The position numbers and the translations under genes are program-made. A DNA stretch of 64,000 bases from Tahibacter aquaticus (GTDB lineage: Bacteria; Pseudomonadota; Gammaproteobacteria; Xanthomonadales; Rhodanobacteraceae), in the NCBI RefSeq assembly GCF_004363655.1, contig NZ_SNZH01000004.1, positions 1-64,000 on the forward strand, written 5' to 3'. Of the stretch, positions 25,930 through 33,244 are shown piece by piece; the stretch's first letter is position 1, and each line of letters begins with the position of its first letter. The notes below the pieces were generated by a model. It worked only from the letters and a program-made list of their open reading frames with translations, made no database searches and was not told where the DNA came from.

Positions 25930-27197
25930 GGGAGGGTCCTTGAGGTGCTCAGACCGGTGCCCGTCAGGCGCTCGATCTCGATCAGGGTGAGGTGGTATTG
26001 GGTGGCCGAGGCGATGAGGTCACGCTTGACGGCCAGCAGCTCACGCTGCGCATCGACGAACTCGAGGTAGCCGTAGCGGCCGCGCTCGTAGGCGTATTCG
26101 GTATTTTTCAGGGCCGATTCGGCACTGGGGAGCGCGCGCGCGGACAGGGCTTCGACTTCGCGGCGGCGATCCAGCAGCTCCTGGTAGTAGCCGAACAACC
26201 CAGTGCGCGCCCTCACCAGCGCGGCACTGCGATTCGCTTCGGCGCCCGAGCGCCGCGCTTCGGCTTCGGCGATCACGCCCTGGTTGCGGTTGTAGACGGC
26301 CAGTGGCATGCCGACGGAAAACATCAGTGCGGTGTCGCCGCTGGCCTGCAGACGGCGCAGGCCCACGCCGACCTCGATGCCTGGGCGGCGATTGGCGATG
26401 GCTAGCGTGATCTCCGAATCGCGCAGACGCGCTTCGCTCAGATAGCGCGTGAAATCCGGTGTGTTCTCGAGGTCTGCCAGTAACGAGGGATATTCACCGA
26501 TGGTGGGCAGCGCGTAGAGATCGGCGGAAATGGTCTCGAAATCCGGCTCCGTCGCGCCCCACGACGCTGCGAGTTCATAGCGCGCCGTCTTCAGTTCGTG
26601 CTCGGCGTGGGCGTCATCGTTGCGGGCACGCTCCAGGGCTACGACGGCGCGCTCCTGTTCGGCCAGCGGCGACTTCGCCGCCTTGACGCGGCGATCCACC
26701 GCTGCCGAGGTGCGCTCGGCCAGCTCCACCGCCTGATGTGTCAAGGCGTGCTGTTCTTGCTGGCTGACTACGGCGACGAAGCGGCGCGCGGTTTCAGCAA
26801 CCACATCCAGGCGCCGCACGTGGCCCTCAATCTCCAGCACTTCACGTTCGCCACGGCTTACCGCAACACGCCTGTCGCGCAACCCACCCAGTTCGATCAG
26901 CTGGCTCAGCGACAGACTCAGCTCGGCCGACTTGAACGAACGCACTTCGCCCGTGCCCAGCACGTTTTCCAACGACGCGGATAGCGTCGGATTCGGCTTC
27001 AGGCCCGACTGCGTGATGCGGCCGTCTTGCGCTTTCAGGACGTATTGGTAGGCGGACAGATCTGGGTTGGACTTGAGCGTGCGCTCCAGCGCATCGCGCA
27101 AGGTCAGGCCCGATTCCTGGGCCAGAGCGGGTGTGACGGCGGCCAACGACAAGGCCACGACGGCGACAAACCGTCGCAAGGCAATTCGGGAAAACAT
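25926..27197 (-). CDS. czcC: TolC-family outer-membrane channel, CzcC type (second copy)
   Basis: Start set at ATG 27197, with GGAG five bases upstream and an immediate signal peptide (FSRIALRRFVAVVALSLAAV, cleaved near PALAQ). The ~423-aa mature channel has two long coiled-coil repeats and the family opening SGLTLRDALERTLKSNPDLS. It forms the outer-membrane duct of the second Czc system. It lies 61 nt downstream of the P1B-ATPase gene, so ATPase and pump are probably one transcript. Confidence 0.92.
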   Translation of the reverse strand: MFSRIALRRFVAVVALSLAAVTPALAQESGLTLRDALERTLKSNPDLSAYQYVLKAQDGRITQSGLKPNPTLSASLENVLGTGEVRSFKSAELSLSLSQLIELGGLRDRRVAVSRGEREVLEIEGHVRRLDVVAETARRFVAVVSQQEQHALTHQAVELAERTSAAVDRRVKAAKSPLAEQERAVVALERARNDDAHAEHELKTARYELAASWGATEPDFETISADLYALPTIGEYPSLLADLENTPDFTRYLSEARLRDSEITLAIANRRPGIEVGVGLRRLQASGDTALMFSVGMPLAVYNRNQGVIAEAEARRSGAEANRSAALVRARTGLFGYYQELLDRRREVEALSARALPSAESALKNTEYAYERGRYGYLEFVDAQRELLAVKRDLIASATQYHLTLIEIERLTGTGLSTSRTLP

Positions 27198-27258
27198 GAC
27201 GACTCCACGGCAAGGTTGAAAAGGGGTAACGGACTGCGCCTGGCGCAGCCCGGTGAAC

Positions 27259-29274
27259 TCATGAGGGGGCGCGTTCGCGGAAGGCGAGCAAGCGCAGGGC
27301 GTTGGCGACAACCAGCAACGTCGAGCCTTCGTGGAACAGCACGGCGACGCCCATCGACATGCCGAAAATCGTCGCGGGAATGAGGAAAGCGACCATGCCG
27401 AGGCTAGCCCAGAGGTTCTGCCGGATGATCCAGCGCGACTGGCGGCTCAGGCCGATGACGAACGGCAGGTGTTCGAGCCGGTCGGCCATCAGGGCTACGT
27501 CGGCGGTTTCCAGCGCCACATCCGAACCGGCAGCGCCCATGGCGATGCCCACCGATGCAGCAGCCAGCGCCGGTGCGTCATTGACGCCATCGCCGACCAT
27601 CGCCACTTCGCCTGAGGCACGCAGCTTCTGGATCTCGGCAACCTTGTCTTCGGGCATCAGGTCGCCCACTGCGCGCTCCAGGCCGACACTGGCCGCGACG
27701 GCATCGGCCACGCGCTGGTTGTCGCCTGACAGCATCACCATGCTCGTCATGCCCAGTGCGCGCAGCCGCTCGATGGCGTCGCGTGCAGCCGCACGCGGCG
27801 TGTCCATCAAGCCGATGGCCCCCAGGTAGCGGTCACCGTGGCGCAGCGCGAAGACGGTGCGGCCTTCGCCCTCCAGGGCCTCGATGCGGGCAGCCAGCGA
27901 CACCGGAAGGCCTGGACCTTCTATTTCGCTGAAAAGTACCTTCTTGCCCAAGTGAACCGTCTTGCCCTCCACTTCGGCCTGCAGGCCGCGACCGGTGAGG
28001 CTTTCCAGACTGGTGGCGGTCGGAATCGGTGTCTCTGGCAAGCGCTGCATGCCATCACGCACCACCGCAGCCGCCAGTGGGTGGTCGCTGAGGCGCTCTA
28101 CGGCTACTGCGATGCGCAGCAGTTCACGCTCGCTGCTGCCTTCGGCTGCCACCACATCGGTGACCTGGGGTTTGCCTTCGGTCAGCGTGCCGGTCTTGTC
28201 GAACGCGAGCGCATGCAACACACCAAGGCGTTCCAGAGGGCCGCCGCCTTTGATCAGCACGCCGCCGCGCGCGGCGCGCGCTACACCGCTGAGCACCGCA
28301 CTGGGTGTAGAAATGGCCAGCGCACACGGGCTGGCTGCCACCAGCACTGCCATGGCGCGGTAGAACGACGCGCTGAACGGTTCGTCGATAACGACCCAGG
28401 CAAACATCAGCAGCACCGCTAGGCCGAGCACGGCGGGCACGAAGTAGCGCTGGAAGCGATCAGTGAAGAGCTGCGTCGGCGACTTCTGCGCCTGCGCTGA
28501 ACGCACCAGCTCCACCACGCGAGCCAGCGTGCTCTGATCGCTGCGCCGCGTCGTCTCGACTTCGATGACGCGCTCACGGTTGATCGTGCCGGCGAATACC
28601 CGGTGCTCTGCGGAAAGGGCATCGCCGCTGCGCCGAGCGTCCTCGCGGCTGGCCACCGGCTGCTTGTCCACCGGCACACTTTCACCAGTTATCGCCGACT
28701 GGTCGATGCTGCTCTCACCGAGAATCACGAAGCCGTCGACGGCAATGCGCTCGTCTGGCTTGACCACAACGATATCGCCGACCTGGATTTCCTCTACCGG
28801 CGATTCGAACAGCTGCGAACCCCTCCGCACCAGCGCCTTTTCCGGGCGCAGCTCGCCAAGCGCCTCGATGGCGCGGCGTGCGCGGCCCATGGCGTAGCTC
28901 TCGAGCGCGTGGCCCAGCGAAAACAGGAACAGCAGCAGTGCACCCTCGGCCCACTGGCCCAGCACCGCCGCGCCGGCCGCCGCCACCAGCATCAAGGCAT
29001 CGATCTGCAGCTTCCGGGCGCGCAGGTTTTCCCAGGCTTCCCGGACGGCGAAAAATCCACCAGAGATGTAGGCGCCGACGAAGAGCAACCAGGCAACGCG
29101 GCCGCCCTCGCCGGTGAACTGGTCGACCAACCAGCCCGCGAGCAGCAAGACTCCGGCCAGCACCGAAGCCACGAGTTCGGCGTAGTTCGCCGAGCCGTGC
29201 GCGTGCCCGTGATCGTGACCGTCGTCGGCGTGGTGTTCGGCCGTTTTGGACGGCGCGGAAGAATCAGCGGACAT
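27259..29274 (-). CDS. czcP: P1B-4-type heavy-metal ATPase (CzcP-like)
   Basis: 671 aa. P-type ATPase motifs: TGES at ~196-199 (actuator), DKTGT at ~359-363 with phospho-Asp, SDHPLAAAV (the P1B His-Pro), and VGDGVNDAPAL. The transport-site motif in TM6 is SPC (~315-317) rather than CPC, and the last helix pair carries HEGST (~648-652). This pair defines P1B-4 ATPases such as CzcP/CoaT/CtpD rather than CadA/ZntA. There is no N-terminal HMA domain; instead a short His-rich head (HHADDGHDHGHAHG). It exports Zn/Co/Cd from the cytosol to the periplasm, feeding the adjacent Czc pump. Confidence 0.92.
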   Translation of the reverse strand: MSADSSAPSKTAEHHADDGHDHGHAHGSANYAELVASVLAGVLLLAGWLVDQFTGEGGRVAWLLFVGAYISGGFFAVREAWENLRARKLQIDALMLVAAAGAAVLGQWAEGALLLFLFSLGHALESYAMGRARRAIEALGELRPEKALVRRGSQLFESPVEEIQVGDIVVVKPDERIAVDGFVILGESSIDQSAITGESVPVDKQPVASREDARRSGDALSAEHRVFAGTINRERVIEVETTRRSDQSTLARVVELVRSAQAQKSPTQLFTDRFQRYFVPAVLGLAVLLMFAWVVIDEPFSASFYRAMAVLVAASPCALAISTPSAVLSGVARAARGGVLIKGGGPLERLGVLHALAFDKTGTLTEGKPQVTDVVAAEGSSERELLRIAVAVERLSDHPLAAAVVRDGMQRLPETPIPTATSLESLTGRGLQAEVEGKTVHLGKKVLFSEIEGPGLPVSLAARIEALEGEGRTVFALRHGDRYLGAIGLMDTPRAAARDAIERLRALGMTSMVMLSGDNQRVADAVAASVGLERAVGDLMPEDKVAEIQKLRASGEVAMVGDGVNDAPALAAASVGIAMGAAGSDVALETADVALMADRLEHLPFVIGLSRQSRWIIRQNLWASLGMVAFLIPATIFGMSMGVAVLFHEGSTLLVVANALRLLAFRERAPS

Positions 29275-29313
29275 GGAAATTCCTTGCGACAGAAATGCAG
29301 AAAAGGGCTGGAT

Positions 29314-29658
29314 TTACGGGACGTGCGCGATCGGCGGTGGTTCACCGGGCACAGTTGCGCGCAGCACATCGACGGGCAGGACATACACACTGCCGTTGCC
29401 GAGGTTGCGGCCGTGCACAACGCGATGGATGGCATTGACGACGGCGGAAAGCTCAGCGTCTTCGCAGAGAATTTCCAGCTTGGCGTCGGCAACGCTGGCA
29501 CCGCCGAGTTGCGGCAGATGAAACCGCTCGTCGCCAACGACGGGCCACAGGGCTGCTCGGATTTCCACCACGCTGACATCGCGCAGCCGCAACGAACGCA
29601 CTGCATCGACCACCGCCGCGACGCTGTCGCGGGCGATGTAGGCAAAAATGGCCTTCAT
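29314..29658 (-). CDS. PII-like signalling protein of metal cluster
   Basis: About 114 aa from ATG 29658. The pattern MKAIFAYIARDSVAAVVDAV, then a VSVVEIRA strand, a T-loop-like variable middle, VADAKLEILCEDAELSAVVN and GSVYVLPVDVLRA is the ferredoxin-like PII/GlnB fold. PII-like proteins recur in HME-RND loci as trimeric cytoplasmic proteins of unknown ligand. The C-terminal PGEPPPIAHVP is an extension. It precedes czcP by 39 nt, so the two are probably cotranscribed. It could sense metal or nucleotide and tune the ATPase/pump (inference). Confidence 0.8.
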   Translation of the reverse strand: MKAIFAYIARDSVAAVVDAVRSLRLRDVSVVEIRAALWPVVGDERFHLPQLGGASVADAKLEILCEDAELSAVVNAIHRVVHGRNLGNGSVYVLPVDVLRATVPGEPPPIAHVP

Positions 29659-29836
29659 GAAGAGATTTCTCCGGCGGTCCCGGTGCGAAGCACGCAAGAC
29701 CGCTGACACAACGCAGGGTGTCGGTCGGATGAACCACGGAAAGCACGCTGCAGGGCGCTCGCTCAGGAAGAGCGTGGCGTCAATGCACGATTGCGGTCAC
29801 CCGGTCAGGCCAGGCACAAGCCCGGCGAAGGAGAAA

Positions 29837-30250
29837 TCAGGCGATGGGGGGACGCAGATGATCGTCGCGCGGGGCCACACGGACGGCAGCGGGCGCAACA
29901 GTGAAGCGGAAAGAAGAAGCAGCCACCGTAGGCAAATCCAACGACTGCAGCTGGAGCGGCGTCACGTGGACGCAAGCGCAGTGGCAACCGCCTGCACCCG
30001 CATGCCAGCAGCTTTCGGAAGCAGCCTCGGCAACACTGGTGGCCTTGCCCGCTATCGTAGTCTGAGGCTCATCGGCTGCTGTGCCTGCATCCGGCACGGA
30101 TGCGACGATGGCCGGCAGAACCACAAGCGAGTCGGCCGCGCATGCTGCAGCGAAGCCCGTTTTCATCACCATCAGGCCAACGAACAGCAGTGCCACGACG
30201 CGCAGGTGGCGTCGCAGACGACTGAGCACGGTGGATGACAGGGTGGGCAT
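29837..30250 (-). CDS. CzcI-like secreted protein (copy 3)
   Basis: 137 aa from ATG 30250. The first ~45 residues are a basic start followed by a hydrophobic helix (LRVVALLFVGLMVMKTGFAA). The mature part has a Cys/His cluster (SESCWHAGAGGCHCACVHVT) in place of the His runs of the other copies, and ends DDHLRPPIA. The shared terminal RPPIA and the position at the head of a czc operon link it to the proteins at 10398-10841 and 12980-13396. Thiol ligands suggest softer metal preference. Likely periplasmic, possibly inner-membrane-tethered. Confidence 0.65.
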   Translation of the reverse strand: MPTLSSTVLSRLRRHLRVVALLFVGLMVMKTGFAAACAADSLVVLPAIVASVPDAGTAADEPQTTIAGKATSVAEAASESCWHAGAGGCHCACVHVTPLQLQSLDLPTVAASSFRFTVAPAAVRVAPRDDHLRPPIA

Positions 30251-30583
30251 GTTTGAACTGTAGCCTGCGAATACGCCGTTAGACAATCACAAAATGTGTA
30301 AGCGAATGAAGTCGTTATGTTGTTGCGTTTGATGCGGCGTTCTCGTGCGCGTGCGTTCACACATACCAACTTACATCGAACTTACAAGTCGACTTAACGA
30401 TTTGGCACACAAACCCAGACGCGTGCGCAACTACTGATCGGCTGGCGCAGGTGTGCCGAAGTTTGGATCTGTCTTTGAAGGCCCATCTTTCACCGCATCA
30501 CGATTGCCGTAAGTCGGACGAAAGCGGGGCCTCTTGAGAATGCGCGCCCACTGCGCACCTGGCGCAGGCCAGGGTTCGCCGCC
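30251..30583. other. Divergent intergenic region with CTTAC direct repeats
   Basis: 333 bp between a minus-strand CzcI-like gene and a plus-strand glycosyltransferase. CTTAC at 30370-30374 and 30381-30385 (N6 between), with a third half-site CTTAA at 30393-30397, is the reverse complement of the GTAAG-N6-GTAAG boxes before the two downstream glycosyltransferases. On the plus strand GTAAG-N6-GAAAG at 30509-30524 is a degenerate box ~60 bp before the glycosyltransferase start. No RNA gene or IS end was seen. Confidence 0.5.
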
Positions 30584-32113
30584 GTGCCGCTTTCTCGAAG
30601 CATCTTTCTGGACAACCCGGCATCAGCGGGAGGACCCGGCCTTGCAAGCGCGCTGCGCGCCGACCGCACGCTTACGGTGCTGGTTGTCTTGCTCACGGTC
30701 GTACTGCTGCTTCGGCTGGCCACGTTGGGCCTGTATCCGCTACTGGATCCCTCTGAAGCACGCTATGCGGAGATGGCGCGGGGCATGGCCACGGATGGGG
30801 GCTGGGTCACACCGTGGTTCGCAACCGGCGTGCCGTTCTGGGGCAAGCCCCCGTTGGCCTTCTGGACCCAAGCAACGAGCATGCTGGTGTTGGGCATCAA
30901 CGAGTTCGCAGCTCGACTACCGGCTTGGCTGCTGCATGTCGCCACCTGCCTGATGATGATCCGCATGGCCAAGGAAGAGGGCAACGCGCGCGCCGGAGTC
31001 CTGGCCTCAGTGATTTTTTCCAGCAGCCTGCTTGGCGTGGTGGCCAGCGGCGTGGTCCTCACCGACCCGGCGTTGAACTTCTCCACGTGGCTGGCCTGCT
31101 ACGGCTTCTGGCGTGGCGTCGCTCACGGCGATCGACGTGGTGCACTGTGGGGCTTCGTCGGACTCGGACTGGGCCTGCTCGCCAAGGGCCCTTTGGTTTT
31201 CCTCCTATGCGGTGTTCCCGCCGTGAGCTGGACGCTCGTCACGCGGCGTTGGATTGCTTGGCGGCATCTGCCGTGGTTTACAGGCATCAGCATCGTCCTG
31301 CTTATTGCCGTTCCCTGGTATGTGCTGGCAGAACTACACACCCCAGGCTTTCTCGACTACTTTTTTGTGGGCGAACACTGGAACCGGTTTCTGGTCAGCA
31401 ACTGGGCAGGCGATCGCTACGGCACGGCGCACGCGCAGCCACACGGGATGATCTGGCTGTTTCTCCTCGGTGCCCTGCTGCCCTGGTCTCTGCTGCTGCC
31501 ATTGCTCTACACGCGCCGACACGCGCTTGCACGAAACCGCGATTGCACCCTGTTCCTTGCCGCCGTCGCGCTGACGACCCCGGCGTTCTTTACGCTCGCC
31601 GGCAACGTGCTGTGGACCTACGCCCTGCCCGCCCTACCCGCCGCGAGCCTGCTGCTGGCGCATGCGCTGTGTGCCGAGGCGCAGCAGCCCCGCTGGCACG
31701 CCGGGCTCGCACTGGTGTTCCCACTCGGCCTGCTCGTGGTCGTAGCCGACGGGCGATTGCTTGAGCGCGGCGAGAACCAGCGAAGCGTGGTTGCTCTGTG
31801 GGAACAGCGTCGAGAAGGCGCGCCCGATCCGCTTTACTACACACCGAAGCGTTCTTTCGCCGGTGAGTTCTACAGCGCTGGCCACGCGCGGACGGCGGAT
31901 GATGCCGCCGGGTTGCCGCGCCAGGGTTCGTTCTACGTTGCCGTCAAGGACAGCCGCAAGACCGCGTGGCCGTGGCCGGACGGGGTGCGCTGCGACGACG
32001 TCGGGCGCACCAGCAAGACCGTGCTGTATCGGTGTTCGCGTCAGGAACGCGGCGGACTGGAGGAACTCGCGCTGCGCCATGCGGCTATCCCATCGTCGGC
32101 CGCGAGAAATTGA
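30584..32113 (+). CDS. ArnT/GT39-like membrane glycosyltransferase
   Basis: 509 aa from GTG 30584, 10-12 membrane helices. The first periplasmic loop has DPSEARYAEMARGM and FWGKPPLAFW, i.e. the acidic residue, the Arg/Glu and Lys expected for polyprenyl-phosphate-dependent ArnT/PMT-type (GT-C) enzymes. A second VLTDPALNF and LLAKGPLVFL follow. Such enzymes transfer a sugar from undecaprenyl phosphate to lipid A, protein or other envelope acceptors at the periplasmic face. The C-terminal ~130 residues are periplasmic and variable. Donor and acceptor cannot be read from sequence; a link to cationic-peptide or metal stress is inferred from neighbours. Confidence 0.85.
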   Translation: MPLSRSIFLDNPASAGGPGLASALRADRTLTVLVVLLTVVLLLRLATLGLYPLLDPSEARYAEMARGMATDGGWVTPWFATGVPFWGKPPLAFWTQATSMLVLGINEFAARLPAWLLHVATCLMMIRMAKEEGNARAGVLASVIFSSSLLGVVASGVVLTDPALNFSTWLACYGFWRGVAHGDRRGALWGFVGLGLGLLAKGPLVFLLCGVPAVSWTLVTRRWIAWRHLPWFTGISIVLLIAVPWYVLAELHTPGFLDYFFVGEHWNRFLVSNWAGDRYGTAHAQPHGMIWLFLLGALLPWSLLLPLLYTRRHALARNRDCTLFLAAVALTTPAFFTLAGNVLWTYALPALPAASLLLAHALCAEAQQPRWHAGLALVFPLGLLVVVADGRLLERGENQRSVVALWEQRREGAPDPLYYTPKRSFAGEFYSAGHARTADDAAGLPRQGSFYVAVKDSRKTAWPWPDGVRCDDVGRTSKTVLYRCSRQERGGLEELALRHAAIPSSAARN

Positions 32114-32130
32114 GTCGCCGTGGCTGGCCG

Positions 32131-32691
32131 CTACACGATGGCGCAGGCGGCCGCCTCGGCAGGCGCTACCGGAAACGTCTGCCCAGGACGCGCCCTCGTC
32201 ACGAAGTGTTGCTGCACTGCCTCCCATTCCGTGCGCGGCACCAAAATTCCGTTGTTGATAGACCAGCTTTTATCGGGTTTGGGTCGGCCGGATATGAAAG
32301 TTCGCACGTATTGAAGCGCAAAACCCGGCGTCCAGCTGAAGTCGCGACGGCCGGCGTGGAGGTAGAAGTTGGTCCAACGATAGATCTTGGCGATGTCGTG
32401 CCGGTCCACGGCGAAGACGGCCGACGGACAATGCAGGCCGATCGCCTCCAGCAGCTCCGAGATGCTGATGGGCTGGATACTGTGGTTCCTGGAATCTTCG
32501 TAGGCGTGGACGTGAAAGGCCTCGCGTAAGCGCGTTTCGATCGCCACGCGTAGCAAGGCAATACCAACGAATGGTGCACGATCGATGTGCGTCAGCAGCG
32601 AGAACTTGCCGTAGGTGACTTGCTCAGCTGCCTTGTAGATCTCAAAAGGCATGTCGAAACCGCTGCTCCATACGCCGTAGACGCCGGACAT
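32131..32691 (-). CDS. Unknown cytoplasmic protein, probably 3' half of a frameshifted gene
   Basis: 186 aa, no signal or membrane segment. Mostly helical, with conserved-looking stretches (FVGIALLRVAIETRLREAFH, IYRWTNFYLHAG, FALQYVRTFISGRPKPDK). The helix pattern and RLREAFH are loosely reminiscent of HEPN-like proteins, but I would not assign it. Its ATG (32691) lies 100 nt inside the upstream frame on the same strand without a usable ribosome site, so a +1/-1 slip near 32690 joining the two frames into one ~320-aa protein is more plausible than two overlapping genes. No function assigned. Confidence 0.5.
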   Translation of the reverse strand: MSGVYGVWSSGFDMPFEIYKAAEQVTYGKFSLLTHIDRAPFVGIALLRVAIETRLREAFHVHAYEDSRNHSIQPISISELLEAIGLHCPSAVFAVDRHDIAKIYRWTNFYLHAGRRDFSWTPGFALQYVRTFISGRPKPDKSWSINNGILVPRTEWEAVQQHFVTRARPGQTFPVAPAEAAACAIV

Positions 32692-33110
32692 TCCAACAGC
32701 GCATGCCCGGCCTGCTCGAGCATGGCCAGCGCATCCAGGAGAAGATCGTGCAGCCCTTCGCTCAACTCATGCACCGATGCATCACCAAAACGCACCATCG
32801 TGGAAAAATCTGCGCGAGCGATGATATTGGTGTAGCGCGTGGCTTCAGCGGCAAACATTGCTGTCTGCGCCTCGTAAAAGCGCGCTGAATGAAGCAGTGT
32901 GGTTTGCTCGTGCGCGGTAGTCACCAGCCCTTGGCGCACCGCCTCGCACGCGGCCATGCTGGGCAGATACTTGAGGCCCAGAATGCCCGACATTTCCGTC
33001 CGCACGTGCTCGATGCCCTCGTGCGCGAGCCAGGCCGCTGCGGCGGTCAACGCGTCGACCTGATGCGACGCCAATGCGTCGATGTGCTGATTCAGCAGCT
33101 GACTGGACAT
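32592..33110 (-). CDS. Unknown helical protein, probably 5' half of a frameshifted gene
   Basis: 172 aa from ATG 33110. Ala/His/Glu-rich amphipathic helices through about residue 140 (HEQTTLLHSARFYEAQTAMF, AEATRYTNIIARADFSTMVR). The last ~35 residues are Ser/Thr/Cys-rich and unlike the rest, as expected after a frameshift. The following frame (32131-32691) picks up plausible sequence at the same place. Transcribed opposite to the flanking glycosyltransferases and diverging from the one at 33245. I do not recognise the family. Confidence 0.5.
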   Translation of the reverse strand: MSSQLLNQHIDALASHQVDALTAAAAWLAHEGIEHVRTEMSGILGLKYLPSMAACEAVRQGLVTTAHEQTTLLHSARFYEAQTAMFAAEATRYTNIIARADFSTMVRFGDASVHELSEGLHDLLLDALAMLEQAGHALLECPASTAYGAAVSTCLLRSTRQLSKSPTASSRC

Positions 33111-33183
33111 GCGTGCCCCCGCTCTGCATTCCGCAACGTGATGTTAGCTTCCCGGAATCAGGCGTCATTCGTGTGAAGCCCCG

Positions 33184-33218
33184 CGTAAGCCGGCTGTAAG
33201 CCGCGATCCGCCTAGACT
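33184..33218 (+). promoter_or_regulatory. GTAAG-N6-GTAAG box and -10 element before glycosyltransferase 2
   Basis: GTAAG at 33185-33189 and 33196-33200 are direct repeats with 11-bp period. Twelve bases later comes TAGACT (33213-33218), a -10-like hexamer, and 32 bases from the start of that hexamer lies the GTG chosen as start. Exactly the same spacing recurs at 34951-34984. The layout (hexamer-N5-hexamer covering the -35) is that of OmpR-class activators such as PmrA. Confidence 0.65.
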
Positions 33219-33244
33219 CGCGGGTGTCTCCCGCCCCGCATTCC

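Noticed and set aside
27259-29274. CadA/ZntA (P1B-2) identity for the ATPase
   Set aside because: TM6 carries SPC and the last helices HEGST, the P1B-4 pair; there is no CPC motif and no N-terminal HMA domain.
30814-31100. Possible programmed frameshift in the first glycosyltransferase
   Set aside because: The main frame from 30584 is continuous with all expected motifs, so no slip is needed.
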